DNA of 59,631 nt from Bacillota bacterium (GCA_029572815.1 JAKPUQ010000018.1:1-59631), one strand, 5' to 3'. Shown: positions 15,662-25,348, counted from the stretch's first letter. Program-made: numbers and translations. Notes: generated by a model not told the origin, from the letters alone.

Positions 15662-17617
15662 TCAGCCGTTGATAAGCGCCTGAAACTCCTCCTCGGTTAT
15701 TATCGGAATGCCGAGCTCCTTGGCAGTCTTGTTCTTGGTGGAGTTAGAGGTGTTGTCGTTGTTGATAAGGTAGTCCGTCTTTGATGACACCGAGTTTGCA
15801 GCCTTGCCGCCGTTCTGCTCGATATATGCCTGGAGCTCCTTGCGGTTCTTCCAGATGTGCACCGAGCCTGTGATGACAAAGGTCTTGCCTGCAATGGCTG
15901 ACTCGCTGTTCACTGCCTCGGCCTCTTCAATTTCCAGCTCTGCCAGCAGGTCACGGAACTCCCTGAGATTTTTCTCGTCCGCAAAGAACTTCACATAGTC
16001 ATTGGCGAGAACCTCTCCGATACCGTCAATGGAGGTAAGCTCCGCCGCAGAAAGCTTCTCAAGCTCCCCGGCAGTGGTGTACTTTGCGCAGATAAGGCGT
16101 GAAGCCTGCCTGCCGATATTGGGTATACCCATGGCGTAGAGCACACGGCTCAACTCCGTCTTTCGTGAAGCCTCTATTGCGTCCGCAAGCTTCTGATAGG
16201 ACTTCTCGCCGAAGCCCTCAAGCACAACTATCTTGAACTTGTAGTCGTCAAGGTGATAGAAGTCGCGGAACTCCCTGACAAAGCCCTCCGAGACCAGTGT
16301 CTCTATGGTAGCCGTTGACATTCCCACTATATTCATGGCGTCGCGCTGGACAAAGTGCTCAAACTTTCCTATATGCTTGGCAGCGCAGTCCTTGTTGGGA
16401 CATACAAGAGTTTCCACGTCCTCATCAGAGGTGCGTATCTCTGTTGCGCCGCCGCAGACGGGACATACCGCAGGTATCTCCAGACTTGCGGAGGCGGTCT
16501 TGTTTTCAAGGACCTGCGGGATTATCATGTTCGCCTTGAAAATGGTAAGGGTGTCACCTATTCCCAGACGGAGCTGCTTCACGATACTGAGATTGTGGAC
16601 AGAAGCCCTCGTGACCGTAGTTCCTTCCAGCTCAACAGGGTTGAATATAGCCACAGGATTGAGGAGACCCGTTCTGCTGGCGGACCACTCAACCTCGCGG
16701 AGAGTAGTGTCCGCAGTTTCGTCACGCCACTTGAATGCGATGCCGTTTCTGGGAGCGTGTGAGGTCTCGCCCAGACTGAGACCGTACGCCACATCGTCAT
16801 ACATGAGCACCAGACCGTCCGAGGGGAACTCGTTCTCCGCCACAGCCTTTTCAAAATCCGCAACAGCCCCCTCCACACTGTCGGACTTCACCTTAATACC
16901 GTAAACGCGCTGAAAGCCCTGCTCCTCCAGCCAGTCCAGACGGCGCGAGAATGAGTTCTCCTCATAGCCCTCGGCAGACACCAGATTGAATGCGAAGAAG
17001 TTGATATTTCGCTCCGCAGTAACACGGGAGTCCAGATTGCGGACAGTTCCCACGCAGAGATTACGGGGATTTTTATACTTTGCCCCCTCCTCTATCTCCT
17101 CGTTGACCCTCTCGAAGTCCTTGTACTTCATGAGAGACTCGCCGCGTACCACAAGATGTCCCGTAAAGGGAATGCGTGCAGGGATACCGATAATGTGCCT
17201 TGCGTTGGCAGTAATGTCCTCGCCTATCTCGCCATTTCCGCGGGTGACCGCCTGTGTGAGGGTACCGCCGTCATAGGTGAGCACCAGTGTAAGACCGTCC
17301 AGCTTCCAGCTGAGGAAGCCCTCATGCTCGCCCAGCCAGCTTTTCAGCTCCTCAACACTCTTGGTCTTGTCAAGTGAAAGCATTTTTGTGGTATGCCTTA
17401 TCTTCTGAAGTCCCGATGAGACCTCGTAGCCCACCTGCTGGGTACGGCTGTTGCCGAGGATAACGCCTGTCTTTTTCTCAAGCGCCTCCAGCTCGTCATA
17501 AAGCTGGTCGTACTGCTTGTCGGACATTATCTCAACGCCTGTATTATAGTAAGCGTCAGCCGCCTTTGCCAGCAGCTCATTCAGCTCTTTCATTCTGTTT
17601 ATATCATTATTAGCCAT
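15662..17617 (-). CDS. ligA: NAD-dependent DNA ligase
   Basis: 651 residues with all LigA parts in order: Ia domain (YDQLYDELEALE), adenylation domain with catalytic Lys105 in WKLDG, GNGEIGEDITANAR, OB fold, four-cysteine zinc finger (CPVC...CPNKDC near 395-425), helix-hairpin-helix region and a C-terminal BRCT domain (AGKTFVITGSVHIWKNRKEL). It seals nicks in replication and repair using NAD+. The KLDG core differs from the usual KIDG and the protein is a little short, so this may be a divergent or second ligase copy of the genome. Single gene with its own terminator. Confidence 0.9.
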   Translation of the reverse strand: MANNDINRMKELNELLAKAADAYYNTGVEIMSDKQYDQLYDELEALEKKTGVILGNSRTQQVGYEVSSGLQKIRHTTKMLSLDKTKSVEELKSWLGEHEGFLSWKLDGLTLVLTYDGGTLTQAVTRGNGEIGEDITANARHIIGIPARIPFTGHLVVRGESLMKYKDFERVNEEIEEGAKYKNPRNLCVGTVRNLDSRVTAERNINFFAFNLVSAEGYEENSFSRRLDWLEEQGFQRVYGIKVKSDSVEGAVADFEKAVAENEFPSDGLVLMYDDVAYGLSLGETSHAPRNGIAFKWRDETADTTLREVEWSASRTGLLNPVAIFNPVELEGTTVTRASVHNLSIVKQLRLGIGDTLTIFKANMIIPQVLENKTASASLEIPAVCPVCGGATEIRTSDEDVETLVCPNKDCAAKHIGKFEHFVQRDAMNIVGMSTATIETLVSEGFVREFRDFYHLDDYKFKIVVLEGFGEKSYQKLADAIEASRKTELSRVLYAMGIPNIGRQASRLICAKYTTAGELEKLSAAELTSIDGIGEVLANDYVKFFADEKNLREFRDLLAELEIEEAEAVNSESAIAGKTFVITGSVHIWKNRKELQAYIEQNGGKAANSVSSKTDYLINNDNTSNSTKNKTAKELGIPIITEEEFQALING

Positions 17618-17710
17618 AGCAAGCTCTCCTTAAAAAAGTATACTCATATTATACCATGATTTTCATCAAAAAGCCATAGGAAAAGATAAAAAGAGTTATG
17701 GCTGAGGATA

Positions 17711-17739
17711 TTGACGAAATTGAGGGGAACTGGTATAAT
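17711..17739 (+). promoter_or_regulatory. Promoter of the flavodoxin-like gene
   Basis: TTGACG (17711-17716), 17-base spacer, TATAAT (17734-17739). Twelve bases later comes a fragment of the palindromic element described at 21030. Confidence 0.7.
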
Positions 17740-17788
17740 GGTTTTAATGAGATAAATCATAATTTGTGCAAGAATGAGGTAATTGTAT

Positions 17789-18580
17789 ATGAAAATACCG
17801 ATCTTCAATGGTGGACCACACAAAGGGAATACATGGCGGCTAACTCAGATTGCAAAGAAGTATATTCAGAAAATTGATAATACGGTCCAGTTTTGTGAAG
17901 TACATTTATCAGATATAAATATCCCCTTCTGCACTGGATGTAGTAACTGTTTTCGTAAAGGACATAAAACTTGTCCGCATCATAATAAGATGCAGCCAAT
18001 AATAGATATGATAGAAGAATGCGATGCGGTTATTTTCTCTATCCCCTGTTTTCAGGGGCATTTGCCCGGAATTATGAAAAATTTTACAGATCATATGGCA
18101 TTTATGCTGCATAGGCCGAGATATTTCAAAAAGAAGGCTCTTATAATCAGTACCACCGGAGGTGTATCTGCTGAGAGTACAACAAAAGCTTTGGCAGCAA
18201 CGTTGCCCGGGTGGGGCTTTAATAAGTGTTACCAGCTTCCGATAACTGCACTGAGCTGGAATGACTACAAGCCAACTGAGAAGGATCTGCGAAGGACATA
18301 TGATATCACAAAGAGATTTTACCTTGATGTGAAATCCGGAAAAGCACATGTTCCGGGAGTGGGCGTGCTGATACCGTTTAATTTATTTCAAGCCTTATGC
18401 GTCGATAATAAGGGCGAAAAAGAATATCCCACTGAGGATAATAACTTTTGGCCGAAATACAATGGTATGAGATATGCACCAGGTATACCAATGACGCATT
18501 TTAAACGAGTCATTGGTTGGCTTATATATCAAATTGGAAAGAAACTTTCACAGAAAATGGTGATCACATATAGGAAATAG
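17789..18580 (+). CDS. Flavodoxin-fold NAD(P)H-dependent oxidoreductase
   Basis: About 263 residues. The N-terminus has the FMN phosphate-binding loop (NGGPHKGNTWRLTQIA). CTGCSNCFRKGHKTCPHHN around residue 50 matches the cysteine motif of iron-sulfur flavoproteins (Isf-type), and IPCFQGHLPGIMKNFTDH is the second flavin contact. It would shuttle electrons between FMN and NAD(P)H, possibly with an Fe-S cluster. ATG at 17789 chosen with GAGG nine bases upstream; a TTG six bases earlier is less likely. Flanked on both sides by fragments of a palindromic repeat. Confidence 0.75.
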   Translation: MKIPIFNGGPHKGNTWRLTQIAKKYIQKIDNTVQFCEVHLSDINIPFCTGCSNCFRKGHKTCPHHNKMQPIIDMIEECDAVIFSIPCFQGHLPGIMKNFTDHMAFMLHRPRYFKKKALIISTTGGVSAESTTKALAATLPGWGFNKCYQLPITALSWNDYKPTEKDLRRTYDITKRFYLDVKSGKAHVPGVGVLIPFNLFQALCVDNKGEKEYPTEDNNFWPKYNGMRYAPGIPMTHFKRVIGWLIYQIGKKLSQKMVITYRK

Positions 18581-18661
18581 ACTGCCAAATTCTGATTTAT
18601 CTCAGCAGCTCACAACTCTCAACTTTCGGGAAAGCGTTCCCTACAGACAGAAAGGCAATTT

Positions 18662-19474
18662 ATGTCAAACATTATCGAGATAAACAAAAGCAATACAGAT
18701 GTACTGCAAATATTCGTACTGATGTCGGAGCCGCAGCTCCTGCACTATTTTGAGCCTGCGGAGGGACTATTCATTGCAGAGAGCCCAAAGGTCATCGAAA
18801 GGGCACTCAACGGCGGCTATGAGCCCTATGCACTCCTCATGGAGCACAAGGACATTGAGGGACAGATGAAGGAGCTGCTCTGCCGATGCGGAGACGCTCC
18901 CGTGTATACCGCGGAGTTTGATGAGATAACCGCCATAACGGGCTTCAAGCTTATCCGCGGCGCACTGTGCGCCTTCCGACGGAGAGCCCTTCCCACAGCC
19001 GAGGAGCTTTGCAAAACCGCAAAGCGAATAGCTGTGCTGGAAAACGTGGTCAATCCCACCAATATCGGAGCCATTTTCCGCTCCGCAGCTGCTCTGGGCA
19101 TGGACGCCGTACTGCTGACGCCATCCTGCTGTGACCCTCTGTACAGACGTTCATCAAGGGTCAGCATGGGAACGGTATTCCAGATACCCTGGACCTACCT
19201 TTCAAGCGATACGGACTATCCGCAGCAGCTCCGCGAAATGGGCTTCAAAACAGCCGCAATGGCGCTCAGCGACAACTCAGTGAGCATAGAAGCTCCCGAG
19301 CTTAAAACCATTGAAAGGCTTGCCGTAGTCCTCGGCACCGAGGGCGAGGGACTTGCCGACAAGACTATCACAGACTGCGACTACACAGTGAAGATACCCA
19401 TGTCCCATGGTGTAGACTCCCTCAACGTGGCAGCCGCAAGTGCAGTTGCCTTCTGGCAGCTGGGGCTTCACTGA
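18662..19474 (+). CDS. SpoU/TrmH family RNA 2'-O-methyltransferase
   Basis: 270 residues. C-terminal SpoU knot methyltransferase with the three motifs NVVNPTNIGAIFRSAAALG, LAVVLGTEGEGL and IPMSHGVDSLNVAAASAVA, preceded by an N-terminal substrate-binding domain (~90 residues). It would methylate a ribose in rRNA or tRNA from S-adenosylmethionine; the target base cannot be told. First of three co-directional genes spaced 43 and 16 bases apart. Confidence 0.88.
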   Translation: MSNIIEINKSNTDVLQIFVLMSEPQLLHYFEPAEGLFIAESPKVIERALNGGYEPYALLMEHKDIEGQMKELLCRCGDAPVYTAEFDEITAITGFKLIRGALCAFRRRALPTAEELCKTAKRIAVLENVVNPTNIGAIFRSAAALGMDAVLLTPSCCDPLYRRSSRVSMGTVFQIPWTYLSSDTDYPQQLREMGFKTAAMALSDNSVSIEAPELKTIERLAVVLGTEGEGLADKTITDCDYTVKIPMSHGVDSLNVAAASAVAFWQLGLH

Positions 19475-19517
19475 TTATCCGTGGGGTACGGATATATAAT
19501 GATATGGAGGATTTTAT

Positions 19518-19997
19518 ATGAAACTTTATTTCAAGCAGAAAATGTTTTCGCTCAGACAGCGCTCTGAGATATATGACGAATTCGGAAACGTATTATTCAG
19601 CGCCATAGGTGAAATATCACTGGCAAGAAAAATGCATATCTACGACCGCACAGGCAACGAGGTAGCTTATGTGGAGCGCAAGCTGTTCCGGCTTCTGCCC
19701 CGATTTTCCATCTATATAATGGGACAGTATGTCACGGATATCGTAAAGGAGTTCACCTTCTTCAAGCCCTCATACACCTTCGAGCGCATAGGCTGGAGAG
19801 TTGACGGCGAGATATTCTCCCACGATTACAGAGTCCTCTCAGGCAATATGTACGTCGCTTCCATGCATAAGCACTGGATGACCTGGGGCGACAGCTATGA
19901 ACTGGATATCGCTGACGGACAGGACGTAGTCATGGTGCTTGCGGCAGTTATAGCCATAGACTGCGTTATGGACGCAAACAGCTCAAATAACTCATAA
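19518..19997 (+). CDS. LURP-one-related family protein
   Basis: 159 residues with the repeating beta-strand pattern of the LURP-one (tubby-like) fold: QKMFSLRQRSEIYDEFGNVLF, EISLARKMHIYDRTGNEVAYV, SYELDIADGQDVVMVLAAVIAIDCV. The family's bacterial role is unknown; phospholipid binding has been suggested from the tubby-like fold. Strong GGAGGATTTTAT ribosome site. Cytoplasmic, no signal peptide. Confidence 0.8.
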   Translation: MKLYFKQKMFSLRQRSEIYDEFGNVLFSAIGEISLARKMHIYDRTGNEVAYVERKLFRLLPRFSIYIMGQYVTDIVKEFTFFKPSYTFERIGWRVDGEIFSHDYRVLSGNMYVASMHKHWMTWGDSYELDIADGQDVVMVLAAVIAIDCVMDANSSNNS

Positions 19998-20013
19998 TGA
20001 AAGGAGCATTATC

Positions 20014-20991
20014 ATGAACAGGTATAAATGGGGCGTCATCGGTACAGGAAAGATAGCCCACACATTTGCAACAGCGCTTGCACACTGCGAGAATGCAGAG
20101 CTTTGTGCAGTTGCATCAAGAACTGACGATAAGGCAAAAAAATTCGCCGAGGAATTCGGCTTTAAAAGCTTCTACGGAAGCTACAGGGAATTTGCGGAAA
20201 ACAGCGAGGCTGAGATAGTCTACATCGCAACGCCCATGGCTTCCCATTTCGAGGACGCATGGCTCTGCCTTGAAAACGGCAAGAACGTACTGTGCGAGAA
20301 GTCCCTCACCCTCAACAGTTCCCAGACCGAGAAGCTGCTGGCATTTGCCCACGAGAAGAAGCTTTTCTTCATGGAGGCTATGTGGATGAAGTGCCGTCCC
20401 GTATACCGCAAAATGAAGGAATGGATAGCTTCGGGAGCCATCGGTGATATCGAGTATATCAAGGCAGACTTCAGCAACTTTATCCCCTTTGATGAAAAGG
20501 ATCGTCTTTTCCGCGCAGACTGCGGCGGCTGTCTCCTTGATCTTGGAATATATCCCATTACACTCACCCATGACCTTCTGGGAGTCCCTGACGAGATCAT
20601 CAGCTCCGCCCACATGATGAACGGAATTGACATGAGCAATTCTATCCTGTTCAGGTACAAAAACGGAGCCTTCTCCTCAATGGACAACGGCTTTGAGATA
20701 CAGCTCCGCAACAATGCCATAGTTTCGGGAACAAGGGGCTTTATCACTCTGGGCAACTGGTTCCACTGCACAGAGGAGGGCACACTCTTTGACCGTGAAG
20801 GCAGAGAGGTGGAAAAGTTCATATACAAGGACACCATTAACGGTTATGAATATGAGATCGACGAGGTACACAGCTGTCTTGATCAGGGACTTACGGAGAG
20901 TCCGCTTGTGCCCCACAGCGATACCGTAGCAGTCATGAAGCTCATGGATCAGTGCCGCAGCCAGTGGGGAATGAAGTTCCCAAACGAGTAA
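20014..20991 (+). CDS. Gfo/Idh/MocA family oxidoreductase
   Basis: 325 residues. N-terminal Rossmann fold (WGVIGTGKIAHTFATALAH), the family dyad region as EKSLTLNSSQTEKLL (a serine replaces the usual EKP proline), and a C-terminal alpha/beta substrate domain (GGCLLDLGIYPITLTHDLLG). It would oxidise or reduce a sugar or polyol with NAD(P). Substrate unknown. It closes the little operon that begins with the SpoU methyltransferase. Confidence 0.88.
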   Translation: MNRYKWGVIGTGKIAHTFATALAHCENAELCAVASRTDDKAKKFAEEFGFKSFYGSYREFAENSEAEIVYIATPMASHFEDAWLCLENGKNVLCEKSLTLNSSQTEKLLAFAHEKKLFFMEAMWMKCRPVYRKMKEWIASGAIGDIEYIKADFSNFIPFDEKDRLFRADCGGCLLDLGIYPITLTHDLLGVPDEIISSAHMMNGIDMSNSILFRYKNGAFSSMDNGFEIQLRNNAIVSGTRGFITLGNWFHCTEEGTLFDREGREVEKFIYKDTINGYEYEIDEVHSCLDQGLTESPLVPHSDTVAVMKLMDQCRSQWGMKFPNE

Positions 20992-21029
20992 AGTATTGAG
21001 CTCTGTCTCAAAGCACAAGTTACTAAGAT

Positions 21030-21175
21030 AAATCATAATTTAGCGCGTATGCGCTAAGTTGATAGTTGAGAGTTGAGAGTTAATGTGTTCGCTTCGCTCA
21101 CAATATTTTAATATTGTCGCCGCAGGCGACTCCACAACTTTCAACTCTAAACTCTCAACTCTAAACTTAAATCAT
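21030..21175. repeat. Palindromic intergenic element, copy A
   Basis: From left: AAATCATAATTTAGCGC with a TTAGCGC/GCGCTAA hairpin; a left arm of GTTGAGAGTT units; the block GTGTTCGCTTCGCTCACA; AATATT-TT-AATATT; a GTCGCC-gca-GGCGAC hairpin (21116-21130); CCACAACT; a right arm of CAACTCTAAACTCT units complementary to the left arm. Copy B at 52261 has the same order and cores but arms built from AGTGATTAGT. No coding potential. It fills most of the space between the oxidoreductase gene and upp. Confidence 0.8.
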
Positions 21176-21196
21176 ACACTCGAATAAAATACAATA

Positions 21197-21218
21197 CCCC
21201 GAAGCGACTGCTTCGGGG
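21197..21218. terminator. Terminator downstream of upp
   Basis: CCCCGAAGC and GCTTCGGGG, nine-base perfect stem with a four-base loop, T-rich on both sides. It ends the fhs-upp operon on the minus strand. Confidence 0.75.
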
Positions 21219-21234
21219 CTGCTTTATTTCATTA

Positions 21235-21864
21235 TTACTTTGTACCGAAGATACGGTCACCCGCATCGCCTACACCGGGAACGATGTACTTGTCCTCATT
21301 GAGCTTCTCGTCCATAACGCCTGCGTAGATCTCAACATCGGGATGAGCCTTCTGAACAGCTTCAACGCCCTCGGGAGAGCATATAATGCACATGAACTTG
21401 ATGTGCTTAGCGCCGAGTTTTTTCAGCTCAGTGATTGCAGCGACTGCCGAGTTGCCTGTTGCCAGCATAGGATCAACGATGATAGCGTCACGCTCGTTGA
21501 TGTCATCAGGCATCTTAGCGTAGTACTTCACAGGCTCCTTGGTGACAGGATCGCGGAAAAGACCGATATGACCGATCTTTGCAGCAGGAACGAGAGTTGT
21601 AACGCCCTCTACCATTCCCAGACCTGCACGGAGAATGGGAATGAAAGCAAGCTTTCTTCCTGAGATTATCTTGGTCTTTGCAACTGCAAGAGGAGTCTCA
21701 AGTTCGATCTCCTTCAGGGGAAGGTCTCTTGTAGCCTCATAGCAGATGAACATAGCTATCTCTGATACCAGCTCACGGAACTCTTTTGTACCTGTGTTCT
21801 TGTCTCTGAGCAGCGAGATCTTGTGCTGTACCAGAGGATGATCTATAATGTGTAATTCAGCCAT
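21235..21864 (-). CDS. upp: Uracil phosphoribosyltransferase
   Basis: 209 residues, full length. Conserved PRPP loop [20 protein letters not shown]-terminal [18 protein letters not shown], uracil-binding C-terminus [17 protein letters not shown]. Makes UMP from uracil and PRPP in pyrimidine salvage. Last gene of the operon fhs-tsaE-tsaB-rpiB-upp. Confidence 0.97.
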   Translation of the reverse strand: MAELHIIDHPLVQHKISLLRDKNTGTKEFRELVSEIAMFICYEATRDLPLKEIELETPLAVAKTKIISGRKLAFIPILRAGLGMVEGVTTLVPAAKIGHIGLFRDPVTKEPVKYYAKMPDDINERDAIIVDPMLATGNSAVAAITELKKLGAKHIKFMCIICSPEGVEAVQKAHPDVEIYAGVMDEKLNEDKYIVPGVGDAGDRIFGTK

Positions 21865-21879
21865 AGTAATTTACTCCCT

Positions 21880-22317
21880 TCACTGATTATTTTCTATTGC
21901 TGTTATAAGGTCGATACGTCTCTGATGGCGTCCGCCCTCAAATTCTGTAGTGAGGAAAATCTCAGCCAGCTCGCAGGCAAGTCCGCAGCCGAGAGTTCTT
22001 GCGCCCATGCACATAACATTTGAATTGTTGTGCATACGGGTGAAGCGCGTGGAGAAAGAATCCGCACAGAGGGCAGCTCTTATGCCCTTGATCTTGTTTG
22101 CAGCAATGGACATTCCTATGCCTGTGCCGCAGATAAGTATACCCTTTTCACAGTGTCCCGCAAGTATCTCATGACAGAGCTTTTCAGCAACGTCGGGGTA
22201 ATCGCAGGGCTCACCGTCGGTACCCATATCCATGAACTCAAAGCCCTGAACTGACAGAGCCTCGATTATAGCCTTTTTCATTTCCACTCCTGCGTGGTCG
22301 CAACCGATAGCTATCAT
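21880..22317 (-). CDS. rpiB: Ribose-5-phosphate isomerase B
   Basis: 145 residues. IGCDHAGVEMKKAI, catalytic cysteine in LICGTGIGMSIAANKI, and MGARTLGCGLACELAEIFL are diagnostic for RpiB/LacAB. Interconverts ribose-5-phosphate and ribulose-5-phosphate; next to upp it helps supply PRPP precursors, and it also serves pentoses from xylan. Sits 15 bases upstream of upp. Confidence 0.95.
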   Translation of the reverse strand: MIAIGCDHAGVEMKKAIIEALSVQGFEFMDMGTDGEPCDYPDVAEKLCHEILAGHCEKGILICGTGIGMSIAANKIKGIRAALCADSFSTRFTRMHNNSNVMCMGARTLGCGLACELAEIFLTTEFEGGRHQRRIDLITAIENNQ

Positions 22318-22344
22318 ATCAACATCTCCGATCTTATAATTACG

Positions 22345-23043
22345 CTAAATTCTTGTTTTTTTCTCTAAGTCCTTCTCAGCCTTTACCTTCTGGAGGTAAG
22401 AGACCTCAAGGCTGTCAGGGTCGATGAGCTTTCTTGAAACGCCTGCGAGGCAGACGCCCACAGCGCTCTGCAGCCTTCCCTGTGGAGGAGCAATAACGAA
22501 GGCGGGGGAACTGTATGTATTGTAGAAGTCGGCAGCTCCGTCTCCGCAAAGCATAGCCTCTCCCACATTCAGTGCCAGATACTCCGCAAGCTCATCTCGG
22601 GAGAGCATCTGCTCCTCAGTGACCTGCTCAACGCAAAAGCCGTCGCTCTTGTATGTGCAGGTGTAGACCAGCTCTCCCCTCGCCTTCATGATAGAGCAGA
22701 TATGCCCCTTATAGGCGAGGTTATTGCAGGCAAGTCCCAGAAGTGTGGAAACACCGCAGCATTTCACGCCAAGCCCGAAGCTGAGCGCCTTTACAGCCGC
22801 AACTCCTATACGCAGACCCGTATATGAGCCGGGACCGTTTGCAACGGCAATGCCTTCCAGGTCAGAGAGCTCCTTCCCTGCCTGAGCCATTATGTCCTTT
22901 ACCATAGGCATAACGACCTGTGAATGGGTCTTCTGGGTATACACCGTGCTCTGAGCCAGGAACAGCTCAGTTTCAGAGTCAAAAAGCGCTGCGGAAGCTG
23001 TCTTTCCCGATGTATCAATTCCAAGCAGCAGCAAATCTTCCAC
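22345..23043 (-). CDS. tsaB: tRNA threonylcarbamoyladenosine biosynthesis protein TsaB
   Basis: 232 residues. LGIDTSGKTASAALFD and NGPGSYTGLRIGVAAVKALSFGL are the ASKHA-fold signatures of TsaB. It partners TsaD and TsaE to make t6A37 in tRNAs that read ANN codons. Its start lies inside tsaE (29-base overlap), so the two are translationally coupled. Confidence 0.95.
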   Translation of the reverse strand: MEDLLLLGIDTSGKTASAALFDSETELFLAQSTVYTQKTHSQVVMPMVKDIMAQAGKELSDLEGIAVANGPGSYTGLRIGVAAVKALSFGLGVKCCGVSTLLGLACNNLAYKGHICSIMKARGELVYTCTYKSDGFCVEQVTEEQMLSRDELAEYLALNVGEAMLCGDGAADFYNTYSSPAFVIAPPQGRLQSAVGVCLAGVSRKLIDPDSLEVSYLQKVKAEKDLEKKTRI

Positions 23044-23455
23044 CGTCCTCGATAATTATTTCCCTGTCATTCTCACTTATGTTGTTTATAGTGATATAAA
23101 TTGTGTCCTTTGGGAGGAATTCCGCGATATTCTCGGACCACTCCACTGCCGCAACATTATCCTCGAAGGGGTAATCATAAAAGCCCGTAGACTCCAGGTC
23201 ATCCTCAGAGTTTATGCGGTACATATCGAAGTGGTAGAGCGTCATATTCTCACCGCGGTATTCATTTACAAGTGCAAAGGTGGGAGAAGTAACGCTGTCT
23301 CCCAGCCCCATGCCAAGGGCAAGACCTCTGGTGAAGGTAGTTTTTCCCGCACCAAGTCCGCCTTTATAAGCTATCATATCTCCTGCCCTGAGCATAGCGC
23401 CAAGCTTTTCCGCAGCGGCGATGGTCTCCTGAGGAGAATGAGTGATGATCTTCAT
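23015..23455 (-). CDS. tsaE: tRNA threonylcarbamoyladenosine biosynthesis ATPase TsaE
   Basis: 146 residues. Walker A GGLGAGKTTFTRGLA, SPTFALVNEY switch region and AAVEWSENI identify TsaE, the ATPase that resets the TsaBD complex. Overlaps tsaB; follows fhs after 15 bases. Confidence 0.95.
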   Translation of the reverse strand: MKIITHSPQETIAAAEKLGAMLRAGDMIAYKGGLGAGKTTFTRGLALGMGLGDSVTSPTFALVNEYRGENMTLYHFDMYRINSEDDLESTGFYDYPFEDNVAAVEWSENIAEFLPKDTIYITINNISENDREIIIEDGGRFAAAWN

Positions 23456-23470
23456 AAATACTCCGTCCGA

Positions 23471-25144
23471 TCAGAAAAGTCCTGTGATATTACCGTCATT
23501 GTCGCAGTCGATATTGAGAGCAGCAGGAGCCTTGGGAAGTCCCGGCATAGTCAGAATATCGCCTGTGTAGATAACAACGAAGCCTGCGCCTGAGGACAGT
23601 CTTGCGTCACGGACAGTTATCTTGAAATTCTTGGGCTTTCCGAGAAGATTTGGATTATCGGAAAGCGAGTACTGAGTTTTTGCAACGCAGATAGGCAGAT
23701 CCCAGAAGCCGATGCTCTCGATCTCCTTGATAGCCTTCTCAGCCTGGGGAGTAAAGATAACACCATCAGCGCGGTAGATCTCCTTTGCGATCTTTTCAAC
23801 CTTGTCCTTGATGGTAGCCTCTGTATCATAAACGGGCTTGAACTCGTTTCCGCTTACAAGGTCGATGGTCTCGCATACCTTCTGAGCCAGATCCTTGCCG
23901 CCTTCGCCGCCCTTGGCGAATACCTCGCACATAGATACCTCAACGCCCATATCAGCGCAGAAATCCTGAACGAACTTAATCTCATTCTCGGTATCTGCAG
24001 CAAATCTGTTAATAGCCACAACTACGGGAACGTGGAACTTATGCATATTCTCGATGTGAGTTCTCAGGTTCTCGATGCCCTTTTCCAGAGCCCACATATT
24101 CTCCTTTGCCAGATCCTGCTTCTGAACTCCGCCGTTGTACTTGAGAGCCTTGATAGTTGCAACAAGAACAACGCATGAGGGAGCAAGTCCGCCGATACGG
24201 CACTTGATGTCCATGAACTTCTCTGCACCCAGGTCAGAGCCGAAGCCTGCCTCGGTAACAGTATAATCGCCAAGCTTGAGAGCAAGCTTTGTAGCTCTCA
24301 GTGAGTTGCAGCCGTGAGCAATATTAGCGAAGGGACCGCCATGGATAAAGGCGGGAGTATTCTCCAGAGTCTGCACAAGATTGGGCTTGAGAGCGTCCTT
24401 GAGGAGTGCAGTCATAGCGCCTGTGCAGCCCAGGTCCTTAGCGTAGATAGGCTCACCGCTGAGGTTATATGCAACGAGGATATTGCCCAGTCTCTCCTTG
24501 AGATCGGCAACATCGGAAGCAAGACAGAGAATAGCCATTACCTCTGAAGCAACAGTGATGTTGAAGCCGTCCTCACGGGGAATACCGTTGGCTCTTCCGC
24601 CGAGACCGATAAGGATATTTCTGAGGGCACGGTCATTCATATCCATACAGCGCTTGAACATAATCCTGCGCTGATCTATCTGGAGCTGATTTCCCTGCTG
24701 GAGATGATTGTCGATCATCGCGCAGAGAAGGTTGTTTGCAGCAGTTATGGCGTGCATATCGCCTGTAAAGTGGAGGTTGATGTCCTCCATGGGGACTACC
24801 TGAGCGTATCCGCCGCCGGCAGCGCCTCCCTTCATTCCGAAGACGGGACCGAGAGATGGCTCTCGGAGAGCGAGAACAGTGTTCTTGCCTATCTTACGCA
24901 TAGCGTCAGCCAGACCGACGCTTATAGTTGTCTTACCCTCACCTGCGGGAGTAGGATTGATAGCAGTAACAAGAATGAGCTTACCGTCCTTCTTGTCTTC
25001 CAGCTTTTTGAAAAGGTTCTCGGAAAGCTTAGCCTTGTAGTGACCGTATGGCTCGATGTCCTCCTCATCAATGCCGAGTGTTGCAGCGATCTCATTGATG
25101 CGCTTCATATCGGCAGCCTGAGCGATTTCGATATCAGATAACAT
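23471..25144 (-). CDS. fhs: Formate-tetrahydrofolate ligase
   Basis: 557 residues, full length. ATP-binding [41 protein letters not shown] and the [13 protein letters not shown] motif are diagnostic. It condenses formate, ATP and tetrahydrofolate into 10-formyl-THF for one-carbon metabolism; purine synthesis links it to the nucleotide-salvage genes downstream. First gene of the operon, with its own consensus promoter. Confidence 0.97.
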   Translation of the reverse strand: MLSDIEIAQAADMKRINEIAATLGIDEEDIEPYGHYKAKLSENLFKKLEDKKDGKLILVTAINPTPAGEGKTTISVGLADAMRKIGKNTVLALREPSLGPVFGMKGGAAGGGYAQVVPMEDINLHFTGDMHAITAANNLLCAMIDNHLQQGNQLQIDQRRIMFKRCMDMNDRALRNILIGLGGRANGIPREDGFNITVASEVMAILCLASDVADLKERLGNILVAYNLSGEPIYAKDLGCTGAMTALLKDALKPNLVQTLENTPAFIHGGPFANIAHGCNSLRATKLALKLGDYTVTEAGFGSDLGAEKFMDIKCRIGGLAPSCVVLVATIKALKYNGGVQKQDLAKENMWALEKGIENLRTHIENMHKFHVPVVVAINRFAADTENEIKFVQDFCADMGVEVSMCEVFAKGGEGGKDLAQKVCETIDLVSGNEFKPVYDTEATIKDKVEKIAKEIYRADGVIFTPQAEKAIKEIESIGFWDLPICVAKTQYSLSDNPNLLGKPKNFKITVRDARLSSGAGFVVIYTGDILTMPGLPKAPAALNIDCDNDGNITGLF

Positions 25145-25180
25145 AAGAAATATCCTCCGTGTCGTTGTAATAGTAATTTT

Positions 25181-25209
25181 ATTATACCACGTTTTTTCTT
25201 TAATTGCAA
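25181..25209 (-). promoter_or_regulatory. Promoter of the fhs operon
   Basis: Minus strand TTGCAA (25209-25204), 17-base spacer, TATAAT (25186-25181). The leader is only ~30 bases, which leaves no room for a folate riboswitch. Confidence 0.75.
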
Positions 25210-25225
25210 GGTCTGAGAAAATATT

Positions 25226-25260
25226 ATAGCAGGCTCAGTGAAAAAAGCCGAGCCTGCTAT
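25226..25260 (-). terminator. Hairpin after the xylan transporter operon
   Basis: ATAGCAGGCTC pairs with GAGCCTGCTAT (11 bases) around a 13-base loop, followed by AATATTTTCTC on the minus strand. A second hairpin at 25282-25305 lies just upstream. Confidence 0.65.
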
Positions 25261-25281
25261 TTCCGCCATATAACTCAAAGA

Positions 25282-25305
25282 GGACTGTACCCGAAGGTAC
25301 AGTCC
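25282..25305 (-). terminator. Stem-loop after the second sugar permease
   Basis: GGACTGTACC and GGTACAGTCC, perfect ten-base stem with a CGAA/TTCG tetraloop. The T tract is weak, so it may stabilise the mRNA end rather than terminate alone. Confidence 0.6.
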
Positions 25306-25348
25306 CCAAAGATTTAAGAAAGAAAAATGTGATAACATTAAGAAAACA

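Noticed and set aside
25145..25180. Tetrahydrofolate riboswitch ahead of fhs
   Set aside because: The leader between the consensus promoter and the start is only about 30 bases, too short.
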